From positions 1-34,545 of the forward strand of contig JBDUDK010000143.1 of the NCBI GenBank assembly GCA_040002995.1: a DNA stretch of 34,545 bases, given 5' to 3'. Positions 1-7,185 of this stretch are shown here, piece by piece. The number at the start of each line of letters is the position of its first letter. Position 1 is the first letter of the stretch. Source of the stretch: JBDUDK01 sp040002995 (GTDB lineage: Bacteria; Actinomycetota; Acidimicrobiia; Acidimicrobiales; Ilumatobacteraceae). The position numbers and the translations under genes are program-made. The notes beneath the pieces were generated by a model, which saw nothing but the letters and a program-made list of their open reading frames with translations, made no database searches and was not told the origin of the DNA.

Positions 1-1
1 C

Positions 2-613
2 GAGTTCTTGTTGCGCAACGTCGTGTACGCCGACGACGCGTTCGCCACGGGTGCGATGCCGGCTGACGCCTTTGAGAGGGCGGCGGAAGCGGCGGCCTCG
101 GTGCGTCCCGGTAGCGGACGGGTGCTGTTCCTGCCGTGGCTTGTCGGTTCGATGGCGCCCGGCCGTGACGGCAACGTGCGTGGTGGATTCGTCAACTTGA
201 CGCTCACCACCAGCCGAGCCCAGCTGACACGAGCCGTGCTGGAGGGGGTCGCCATGAACTTCGGATGGCTGCTGCCCTACGTGGCCGGCTTCGCTGGTAC
301 CCAGTTCCGCGAGGTCCGGTTCGGCGGTGGGGGAGCCGCGTGCGATCTTTGGGCCGAGATCATGGCCGACGCACTAGGGGTCACCGTGCACCAGCTCGCC
401 GAACCGCAGACCACGAACGCCAGGGGCGCGGCGTTCCTCGCGCTCGAACGCCTCGGTCACATCAAGCTCACCGACATCGCGTCGCTCCTACGCGTGCACC
501 GCACCTATGAACCCGTACCCGAGCGCGTCAAGCTCTACGCCGAGCTCGGCGCGCGGTTCATCGAATTTCATGAACGCACCCGTCCGTTCTACGCCGCCCT
601 CAATTCCCGATAA
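2..613 (+). CDS. FGGY-family carbohydrate kinase, C-terminal part (xylulokinase-like)
   Basis: This is the C-terminal domain of an FGGY kinase, which phosphorylates a pentulose or polyol with ATP in the cytoplasm. The reading frame is open to the window edge, so the N-terminal half lies outside. Visible family features are FLPWLVGSMAP (around bases 129-161), the glycine-rich nucleotide-binding segment FGGGGAACDLW (around bases 319-351) and a GAAFLAL helix near base 429. The tail resembles xylulokinase (XylB) more than glycerol kinase, but substrate cannot be assigned from the C-terminus alone. It ends 25 bases before the next gene on the same strand, which suggests co-transcription. Confidence 0.85.
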   Translation, partial: EFLLRNVVYADDAFATGAMPADAFERAAEAAASVRPGSGRVLFLPWLVGSMAPGRDGNVRGGFVNLTLTTSRAQLTRAVLEGVAMNFGWLLPYVAGFAGTQFREVRFGGGGAACDLWAEIMADALGVTVHQLAEPQTTNARGAAFLALERLGHIKLTDIASLLRVHRTYEPVPERVKLYAELGARFIEFHERTRPFYAALNSR

Positions 614-624
614 CCGCCTCTCAC

Positions 625-629
625 AGGAG
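625..629 (+). promoter_or_regulatory. Ribosome binding site of the S1P lyase-like gene
   Basis: AGGAG lies 9 bases upstream of the ATG at 639. It fixes the start there, although the frame is open further upstream into the kinase gene. Confidence 0.75.
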
Positions 630-638
630 CACCACCCC

Positions 639-2048
639 ATGAGCGAAGAACCCACCCCGCGACCGGACCGCACCCGTGGGTTGCACCCCTACGCCGAGCG
701 GTACCCGGTGCACGATCGCCTGCCCGAAGAGGGCATGGGGCGTGACGAGATTCTTCGGGAGCTTAGGGAGATGGCCGAACAGGAAGACCGCCGCTACCAC
801 GAGGGGAAGGTCAGCGGCTCGATCTACTCGGGCGACGAGAAGCACTACGCGTTTCTCACGGAGGCATTCGGCCTATTCGCTCACGCGAACGTGCTGCAAC
901 GCGACATGTATCCGAGTGCGACGAAGTTCGAGGCGGAGATCGTCGCCATGACGGCTTCGATGCTCCACGGCGACGACCAGACCGTCGGCGTGGTGACGTC
1001 GGGGGGCACCGAGAGCCTGATGAACCCGATGCTCGTGTACCGCGAATGGGGTCGCGACACTCGGAACATCACCGAGCCCGAAGTGATCATGCCCGTCACC
1101 GCCCACCCTGCCCTCGACAAGGGAGCCCACTACTTCGGGATCCGCATCATCCACGCACCCGTCACCGGCGACTACACCGTCGACCTCGACTTCGTACGCG
1201 AGCACATCGGTCCGAACACCGTCGCACTCGTCGGCTCGGCCGGTACTTACCCACACGGCCTGGTCGACCCGATCGCCTCACTCGCCGATCTCGCGCTCGA
1301 ACATGGCGTGGGACTTCATGTCGACGGCTGCCTCGGCGGCTTCGTACTCCCGTGGGGTGAAGAACTCGGCTACCCCGTGCCGGTGTTCGATCTGCGCATC
1401 CCCGGTGTGACGTCGATCTCGGCCGACACCCACAAGTACGGCTTCGCCCTGAAGGGGAGCTCCGTCCTCTTGTACCGGCCCCCGGAACTGCGCCGCTACC
1501 AGTACTTCATGCATACGACCTGGCCGGGAGGCATGTATTCGTCGCCGGGCATGAGCGGGAGCCGGTCGGGAGGGATCATCGCGGCCACGTGGGCGTCGAT
1601 GGTGTCTCTCGGCCGCGACGGCTATCTCCGCATCGCCCGCGACCTGTTCGCCACCGCCGACAAGATCAAGGCCGCGGTGCGCGCATTGCCCGAACTACGG
1701 GTCATGGGCGAGCCGTTCTTCAACGTGGCGTTCAACTCCGAGGTGGTCGACATCTTCCACGTGAACGACCACCTTGCCTCGAAGGGTTGGCGCATGAACG
1801 GCCTGCAACGCCCGCCCGCGCTCCACTTCTGCGTCACCCGCCCCAACACGCAGGCGGGGGTGGCCGAGGCGTTCGCGGCCGATCTGTGCGACGCCGTCGA
1901 GTACGCCAAGAACCCGCCGCGGCCCATGCCCCGTAGTGGAGCGATGTACGGCGCTGGGGGCACGGAGCCGCCGCGCGAAAAGATCGTTTCCGGACTCCTC
2001 TCCTACCTCGATGCCGTGCATGAAGTCGGCCCAGGGGTCGCGACGTGA
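639..2048 (+). CDS. PLP-dependent decarboxylase/lyase, sphingosine-1-phosphate lyase-like
   Basis: This 469-residue pyridoxal-phosphate enzyme belongs to the group II decarboxylase superfamily. It looks most like the S1P lyase (Dpl1) branch: SGGTES at residues 121-126 (cofactor phosphate), HVDGCLGGF around 227-235 (Asp229 pairs with the PLP nitrogen) and SADTHKYG with the Schiff-base Lys266. The start at 639 is supported by AGGAG at 625-629. The family includes lyases that cleave phosphorylated amino alcohols and also amino-acid decarboxylases, so the substrate is open. The gene sits between a sugar/polyol kinase and a second, unrelated-subfamily PLP decarboxylase, to which it is joined by a GTGA overlap. 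That arrangement implies translational coupling and possibly joint function. Confidence 0.85.
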   Translation: MSEEPTPRPDRTRGLHPYAERYPVHDRLPEEGMGRDEILRELREMAEQEDRRYHEGKVSGSIYSGDEKHYAFLTEAFGLFAHANVLQRDMYPSATKFEAEIVAMTASMLHGDDQTVGVVTSGGTESLMNPMLVYREWGRDTRNITEPEVIMPVTAHPALDKGAHYFGIRIIHAPVTGDYTVDLDFVREHIGPNTVALVGSAGTYPHGLVDPIASLADLALEHGVGLHVDGCLGGFVLPWGEELGYPVPVFDLRIPGVTSISADTHKYGFALKGSSVLLYRPPELRRYQYFMHTTWPGGMYSSPGMSGSRSGGIIAATWASMVSLGRDGYLRIARDLFATADKIKAAVRALPELRVMGEPFFNVAFNSEVVDIFHVNDHLASKGWRMNGLQRPPALHFCVTRPNTQAGVAEAFAADLCDAVEYAKNPPRPMPRSGAMYGAGGTEPPREKIVSGLLSYLDAVHEVGPGVAT

Positions 2049-3430
2049 CACCGGAGGAGTTCCGGGCCAACGGCCACCTTCTCGTCGACTGGATCGCCCG
2101 CTACCTCGACGAGGTAGGTAACTACCCCGTGCTCAGCCAGGTACAACCGGGTGATATTCGCGCCAAGCTCCCGACCTCGCCGCCCTCGTCGCCCGAGCCG
2201 TTCACCGCCGTGCTCGACGACATCGACGGCGTGATCATGCCGGGCATCACCCACTGGCAGTCCCCGAACTTCTTCGCCTACTTTCCCGCGAACAGGTCGC
2301 CGGTGTCGATCCTGGGCGAGCTTTTGTCGGCCGGTCTCGGCGTGCAGGGGATGAGCTGGGCGACGAGCCCGTCGGCGACGGAGCTCGAGACGCACGTCCT
2401 CGATTGGATGGTCGAGTTGCTCGATCTGCCCGCGGTCTTTGTGGGCAATGGTGTGATCCAGGATTCGGCGTCAAGCGCGACATTGTGCGCCATCCTCGCC
2501 GCGCGAGACCGCGCGCGAGCCGCGGGCGCATCGATCGAAACCCTCGTTGGTTACGCGTCGAGTCAGGCGCACTCCTCGATCGAGAAGGGCCTTCGCATCG
2601 GGGGAATACCCGCCGACCGGTTCCGGAAGGTCGACATCGACGATGCGTTCGCCATGCGTCCCGAAGCGCTGGCCGCCGCCATCGCCGCGGACCGGGCCGA
2701 CGGCCTCGTGCCTTTCTTCGTGTGCGCCGCGGCGGGCGCCACGTCGACCTTGGCGTTCGATCCCGTAGCCGAGATCGCGGCGATCACGAAGGCCGCGACC
2801 GAAGCCGGGGGCATCTGGCTGCATGTTGATGCCGCAATGAGCGGCATCGCCGCCCTGTGTCCCGAATTTCGGTGGGTGAACAATGGAGTCGAGCACGCCG
2901 ACAGCTACTGCACCAACGCGCACAAGTGGATGGGGGTGAACTTCGACTGCACGTTGTTCTACGTCGCCGATCGCGGGCCGCTCCTCGACGCACTATCGAT
3001 CCTGCCACCGTTTCTTAGAACGGCCCAGACCGGTTCGGTGATCGACTATCGCGACTGGCAGGTTCCGCTCGGGCGCCGCTTCCGGGCGTTGAAGCTCTGG
3101 TTCGTGCTGCGGTGCGACGGCGTTGAAGCGATCGCCGCCATGGTGCGCGATCACATCGCGTGGACCGAGGAACTCTCCGCGGCCATGGCGGGCGACGACC
3201 GGTTCGAGATTGTCGCGCCCGTCGCGCTGAGCCTGCTCGTATTTCGGCTACGCGGCGGCGACGAGGCCACGGCCGCGCTCATCGGCGCCGTCAAAGCGAG
3301 TGGACGCGCCGACCTCACGCAGACCATCGCCGGCGGAAAGCTCGCAGTACGGGTGAGTATCGGTAGCCGCCTTACCGAGCGCCGGCACGTGCAGGCGTTG
3401 TGGGAGCTGCTCCAGGAATTCGCGGGCTAG
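2045..3430 (+). CDS. Aromatic-L-amino-acid decarboxylase-like PLP enzyme (group II)
   Basis: This 461-residue group II decarboxylase resembles DOPA/tryptophan decarboxylases. Visible motifs are THWQSPNFFAYFP near residues 69-81 (substrate pocket region of the family), SSQAHSSIEK with His176 (stacks on PLP), HVDAA with Asp262, and NAHKWMGVNFDC with the PLP lysine Lys294. The GTG start at 2045 overlaps the previous stop by four bases. The length and the N-terminal three-helix segment are complete for the family. The product would be a primary amine and CO2. Aromatic amino acids are the usual substrates, but some relatives use aspartate or glutamate and the sequence does not decide. The next gene begins at the very next base after its stop. 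Confidence 0.88.
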   Translation: MTPEEFRANGHLLVDWIARYLDEVGNYPVLSQVQPGDIRAKLPTSPPSSPEPFTAVLDDIDGVIMPGITHWQSPNFFAYFPANRSPVSILGELLSAGLGVQGMSWATSPSATELETHVLDWMVELLDLPAVFVGNGVIQDSASSATLCAILAARDRARAAGASIETLVGYASSQAHSSIEKGLRIGGIPADRFRKVDIDDAFAMRPEALAAAIAADRADGLVPFFVCAAAGATSTLAFDPVAEIAAITKAATEAGGIWLHVDAAMSGIAALCPEFRWVNNGVEHADSYCTNAHKWMGVNFDCTLFYVADRGPLLDALSILPPFLRTAQTGSVIDYRDWQVPLGRRFRALKLWFVLRCDGVEAIAAMVRDHIAWTEELSAAMAGDDRFEIVAPVALSLLVFRLRGGDEATAALIGAVKASGRADLTQTIAGGKLAVRVSIGSRLTERRHVQALWELLQEFAG

Positions 3431-4411
3431 ATGGAGTGCGCAGCCGACCCGCCTGTGGTTGCCACCGTCACGCGGTCGGGCGTGGTCGAGAGCACCCATC
3501 GGGGCATCGTGGCTGGGCTCGACACGAACGGCGGGAGAACAATCGCCATCGGTCCCGTCGAGCAGCCGGTCTTCGGTCGCAGCTCGAACAAGCCGTTGCA
3601 AGCGGTAGCCATGGTGCGCGCGGGGCTCGGTGTGCGCGGCGAACTCCTGGCGCTGGTGGCCGCGAGCCATTCCGGTGAGCCGTTCCACATAAAGGGAGTA
3701 CGCCGCCTTTTGGAGATCGCGGGCCTCGATGAGGATTCGCTCGGCTGTCCAGTGGCACCGCCGCTTGGCCCAGCGGCGCGCGATGCATTGTTGCGGGCCG
3801 GCGAGGAGCCGGGCCGGGTCCACATGAACTGCTCGGGCAAGCACGCCGGCATGCTCATCACCTGCGTCGTCAACGGCTGGCCTACCGAGAGTTACCTCGA
3901 CGCCGACCATCCGCTTCAGCGGCACATCACCGACACCATCGGAACCCTCGCAGGCGAAGCAATCACCAGCGTCGGCATCGACGGTTGCGGAGCACCGGTG
4001 CACGCGCTGTCGATGCACGCGCTCGCGCGCGCCTTCCGTGTCGTCGCGACAGCCGGAGGCGACACGCCGGAGGGAGCGGTCGCGGCCGCCATACGTGGAC
4101 ATCCCTCGTGGGTCGGCGGCAGAGGGCGCGACGTCACACGCCTCCTCGAGGTACTACCCGGCCTCGTTGCCAAGGACGGGGCGGAAGGCGTCTACGCCGC
4201 GGCCACCGCCGATGGGAGGGCCGTCGCATTGAAGATCGTCGACGGATCGGCACGGGCACGCGTGCCCGTTCTGCTCGCCGCGCTAGGGGCGCTCGGCGTC
4301 GACGTGCCCGCGGTCGGCGCGGTTGCCGACGTGACGGTGTTGGGTGGCGGCCGGCCGGTCGGTGCGGTTGAGGCTGAGCCGATGCCACCCTCACAATCTT
4401 TTGGCTCATAA
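3431..4411 (+). CDS. ansA: L-asparaginase II family protein (Rhizobium etli type)
   Basis: This 326-residue protein belongs to the asparaginase II family typified by the Rhizobium etli inducible enzyme, which is unrelated to the E. coli enzymes and hydrolyses asparagine to aspartate and ammonia. The SxxK pair is in GRSSNKPLQA (Ser51/Ser52 with Lys54). A second serine-rich segment is SHSGEP (around Ser83). NCSGKH (Cys136, Lys139) and DGCGAP (Cys188) match the residues reported to bind zinc in the R. etli enzyme. The conserved ALKIVDG segment near 268-274 is also present. The ATG abuts the upstream TAG directly, so it is probably translated from the decarboxylase transcript. Linkage to two decarboxylases points to amino-acid use, possibly supply of aspartate. 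Family assignment is firm; in-vivo substrate is inferred. Confidence 0.88.
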   Translation: MECAADPPVVATVTRSGVVESTHRGIVAGLDTNGGRTIAIGPVEQPVFGRSSNKPLQAVAMVRAGLGVRGELLALVAASHSGEPFHIKGVRRLLEIAGLDEDSLGCPVAPPLGPAARDALLRAGEEPGRVHMNCSGKHAGMLITCVVNGWPTESYLDADHPLQRHITDTIGTLAGEAITSVGIDGCGAPVHALSMHALARAFRVVATAGGDTPEGAVAAAIRGHPSWVGGRGRDVTRLLEVLPGLVAKDGAEGVYAAATADGRAVALKIVDGSARARVPVLLAALGALGVDVPAVGAVADVTVLGGGRPVGAVEAEPMPPSQSFGS

Positions 4412-4423
4412 GCTCCGGAGTTG

Positions 4424-5428
4424 GTGCCCAGACTCACCGCGATGGACGAGCTGTTCGTCCACCAGATCCCCGAACCTCTGCCGAACGTGGTGACGCATCA
4501 CCCGTTCTGGCGCGAGAGCCTCTTCTTCGTCGTGCATCCGCGAGACGGGCTCGGCGATGTGGTGATCCTGACGCTGGCCCATTTTCCGGCGCGTGGCGAG
4601 ATGGACTCGTTGCAGCTCGGCCGGGTGGGCGGCGTCTCTACGGTCGCTCGTCACGCCCGGCCGTACGACGGCGATCCCCACACGATGGCGGTGGGACCCG
4701 TCACGATCGACATCGTCGAGCCCTTTCGAACCGTGCATCTACGCGTGGTCGAGGACGGAGCTTCGCCGGTCGCGCTCGACCTCACCTTCACAGCGCGTAC
4801 GCGCGAACACGCACTCCGCCGGGGCACGATGAAGGCGGGCCACGAGATCGTCTGGGACCAGAGCCACATGATTCAGTCCGGCACGTACGACGGCTGGTAC
4901 CAGTATGACGGTGTCACCTATCCCGTCAACCGGTGGTGGGGCCAGCGCGATCATTCGTGGGGCATCCGCGATCATGCGCGCTGTCCCTTGTGGATGTGGC
5001 TGGCGATCCAGCTTCCCGAGGGCATGCTCGCGGTGTGGCACTGGGAACTGGCGAACGGCGCGCCGATCTATACGGATGGTTGTTTCGCTCCGGCCGGCGG
5101 AGGCGATCCAATTGCCGTGATCGAATTCCGGCACGATCTGACCTGGCGCGATGGCGACGGCCGGCCGGTTTCCTACGGGCGCGACGGTGAGTCAGTTGTC
5201 GGGTTGGCCGGAGACGTCACGCTCGTGCTGGCCGACGGCAGCGCGATCGAGATCGAGGCCGAGGGGCGCTGGGCCCAGCGCTACGGCGCGGTTGGTGGTG
5301 GGCTCAGCGAGATGAAAGTGCGTAGGGACGACGGTTCGGAAGGCACGGCGATTTACGAGATCACCGGCGCTCATCACCATCACTATTTCCCAGTACCGCG
5401 CGCCGACCGGCTCCCTCCCGACGGCTGA
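4424..5428 (+). CDS. AttH/CrtC-like (DUF7064-type) protein, function unknown
   Basis: This protein of about 334 residues has no signal peptide or membrane segment. The sequence is rich in Trp, His and Asp, with a WWGQRDHSWGIRDH segment around residues 170-183 and a C-terminal ITGAHHHHYFPVP. These features resemble the lipocalin-like AttH / hydroxyneurosporene-synthase-related proteins and the actinobacterial DUF7064/DUF7065 proteins often found near lipid or CoA genes. I cannot assign a reaction. Start choice is uncertain: TTG 4421, GTG 4424 and ATG 4442 are in frame. GGAG at 4417-4420 is very close to the GTG and too far from the ATG for a classic site. It follows the asparaginase gene by 12 bases and is probably the last gene of that unit. 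Confidence 0.6.
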   Translation: MPRLTAMDELFVHQIPEPLPNVVTHHPFWRESLFFVVHPRDGLGDVVILTLAHFPARGEMDSLQLGRVGGVSTVARHARPYDGDPHTMAVGPVTIDIVEPFRTVHLRVVEDGASPVALDLTFTARTREHALRRGTMKAGHEIVWDQSHMIQSGTYDGWYQYDGVTYPVNRWWGQRDHSWGIRDHARCPLWMWLAIQLPEGMLAVWHWELANGAPIYTDGCFAPAGGGDPIAVIEFRHDLTWRDGDGRPVSYGRDGESVVGLAGDVTLVLADGSAIEIEAEGRWAQRYGAVGGGLSEMKVRRDDGSEGTAIYEITGAHHHHYFPVPRADRLPPDG

Positions 5429-5541
5429 GAGCGGTGCGGATTCGTCCGACATCGCGGTCCGACCAGGTCATTCGCGCCGTCCTTGCCCAAGTTTCAGTCT
5501 CGTAGCTACATCCCGTGGTCCGGGGGGCCGATGAATTCCCC

Positions 5542-6405
5542 ATGATCGACCAACGCGGCGCGGCCGGCTCCCCGGCTGACGTCGCCGGTGCGAGTCCACC
5601 GGGCAGCCAGCGTCATGTCGGTGAGTGGATTGCCGCTGGCGTCGTGCTCATGGCCGGGGTCGGGGTCGCCACGTTGCTCTTGATCCACACTAGCGACGCG
5701 AACAGCGGCGCGCCGGCCAACTCGCTCCCACCGCTCGTGTCGATCGCGCCCACTCTGCCCAAGACCGCCAGTACGGCAACGACCGTCGCCGAGAGCGCCG
5801 TGAGCGCCAGCGCGCCGGCGGCCGCAACCACCGCCGCGCCCGCGTCGACCGGGTCTACTCCGGCTCCGCCCGTTGCCACGACCGCACCGGTTCGGTACGC
5901 GGTATTCGACCACGGGAAGGTGTACCTGCGCGGGATGGTTCCGACCGTCGCCGTGGCGCAGGAGCTCATCGACAAGGCCGGCAAGGTCGTCGGGCCGGAC
6001 AACGTCATCAACGAGTACACCATCGACGCGTCGGCGCCGCTCCCGAAGAGCGCGCCCCTGTACGTCGCCGACACCGTCCTGTTCGACACCGGTAGCGCCA
6101 AAGTTCGGCCCGAGTTTGCGGGCCTGCTCGACCTCGGTGTGGTACTGCTAACACAAAACCCTCAGGTGACGGTGACGATCATCGGGCACACCGACAGCGT
6201 CGGCGACGAGCAGATGAACCTCACCCTGTCGCAACATCGCGTCGACGCCGCCCTCGCCTATCTGCAGGCCAAGGGAATCGATACCCCGACGCGGGTGACC
6301 GGCATCGCGAAGGGTGAAGCGGAGCCGGTGGGCGACAACGCCACGGCAGAGGGGCGTCGCCTCAACCGTCGTGTCGAGTTCATCATCCAGGGTCTGCTCG
6401 ACTGA
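5542..6405 (+). CDS. Membrane-anchored BON-OmpA protein, ArfA/OmpATb-like
   Basis: About 287 residues. The order is a short cytoplasmic N-terminus, one membrane segment (about 30-48, EWIAAGVVLMAGVGVATLLL), a Pro/Thr/Ala-rich linker to about 115, a BON-like domain (about 117-163, with VYLRGMVPTVAVAQ) and an OmpA/MotB peptidoglycan-binding domain (about 173-284). The last contains GHTDSVGD, LSQHR and GRRLNRRVEF, which hold the Asp and Arg that bind diaminopimelate in this fold. The TM-BON-OmpA order is that of Mycobacterium tuberculosis Rv0899 (OmpATb/ArfA), linked to acid/ammonia adaptation there. A GTG start at 5515 is also possible; neither start has a strong ribosome site. It ends 16 bases before udk. 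Confidence 0.85.
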   Translation: MIDQRGAAGSPADVAGASPPGSQRHVGEWIAAGVVLMAGVGVATLLLIHTSDANSGAPANSLPPLVSIAPTLPKTASTATTVAESAVSASAPAAATTAAPASTGSTPAPPVATTAPVRYAVFDHGKVYLRGMVPTVAVAQELIDKAGKVVGPDNVINEYTIDASAPLPKSAPLYVADTVLFDTGSAKVRPEFAGLLDLGVVLLTQNPQVTVTIIGHTDSVGDEQMNLTLSQHRVDAALAYLQAKGIDTPTRVTGIAKGEAEPVGDNATAEGRRLNRRVEFIIQGLLD

Positions 6406-6421
6406 GTAGCTTCGCTCGTTT

Positions 6422-7054
6422 GTGGAGAACCTGTCGCGATTCGGGAGGCCGTTCGTCGTCGGAGTCGCGGGCGGTACCGGCTCGGGCAAGACCACCGTCG
6501 CGGAACGCCTCGCGGACTTGGTCGGGCCGGAGTCGCTCAGCCTCGTGAAACTCGACGCGTACTACCGCGACCGTGCCGCGCTGCCGTTCGCAGAACGGGT
6601 GACGATCGACTACGACCACCCCGACGCGTTCGACTGGCCCTTGCTTCTCGAACATGTTCGGGCGCTGTGCGCCGGCTACGCGATCGACACCCCGGTCTAC
6701 GACTTCGCTCAGCACGTACGCGCGCCAGAGGTCGTTCGGGTCGAACCGGCGGGCATCGTGGTGGTCGAAGGCATCCTGACGCTCTATGAAGCCGAGCTGC
6801 GCTCCTTGTTCGACCTCAAGGTGTTCGTCGACACCGACGCCGACGTCCGCTTCATTCGTCGGCTGCAGCGAGACGTCGCCGAGCGGGGCCGCACCATCGA
6901 AAGCGTAATCGCGCAATACCTGTCAACCGTGCGCCCCGGCCATCTGCAGTTCATCGAACCCTCCAAGCGCTACGCCGATGTCATCGTGCCCCACGGCGGC
7001 ATGAACGAGCCGGCACTCGATGTCCTGCTCGCAAGGGTCCGCGAACTCCTCTGA
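6422..7054 (+). CDS. udk: Uridine kinase (uridine/cytidine kinase)
   Basis: This 210-residue P-loop kinase is predicted to phosphorylate uridine or cytidine in pyrimidine salvage. The Walker A motif GGTGSGKTT lies at about residues 18-26. Next is LVKLDAYYRD, matching the family's substrate-site DxYY(R/K)D, then DYDHPDAFDW, which is diagnostic of uridine kinases. VVVEGILTLYE gives the Walker B-like strand, and RLQRDVAERGRTIESVIAQY is the lid region. The start is GTG with no clear Shine-Dalgarno. Its stop overlaps the beginning of the open frame leading into glgP, which suggests coupling to glycogen phosphorylase. UTP/UDP metabolism and glycogen are related, but a functional link here is only suggestive. 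Confidence 0.93.
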   Translation: MENLSRFGRPFVVGVAGGTGSGKTTVAERLADLVGPESLSLVKLDAYYRDRAALPFAERVTIDYDHPDAFDWPLLLEHVRALCAGYAIDTPVYDFAQHVRAPEVVRVEPAGIVVVEGILTLYEAELRSLFDLKVFVDTDADVRFIRRLQRDVAERGRTIESVIAQYLSTVRPGHLQFIEPSKRYADVIVPHGGMNEPALDVLLARVRELL

Positions 7055-7185
7055 CGCGGCGCGTCTCGACTACCCTCGCCCGGATTCGAGCCCAGCACAC
7101 TGCCACGGTCGTCGCACGTGTTCCCGAGTCGCTGCGGTCGCTCGAGGCCATAGCGTCTGACCTCGCTCGACTGCATGATCGCCGC
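7051..7185 (+). other. Probable missing N-terminus of glgP, without an ATG/GTG/TTG start
   Basis: The frame of glgP is open for 45 codons upstream of its first canonical start (GTG 7186). The translation reads like the conserved N-terminal DUF3417 segment of actinobacterial GlgP: ARVPESLRSLEAIASDL followed by VRDLFRALD, comparable with the family's LPERL..LEELA.NL..SW....LF..ID. No ATG, GTG or TTG exists in this frame here. CTG 7051, which overlaps the udk stop as CTGA and follows AAGGG at 7033-7037 by 13 bases, or ATT 7084 could serve. A sequencing error is the alternative. Confidence 0.6.

Noticed and set aside
3248..4102. 284-codon minus-strand frame
   Set aside because: It is antisense to the second decarboxylase and the asparaginase; no family features.
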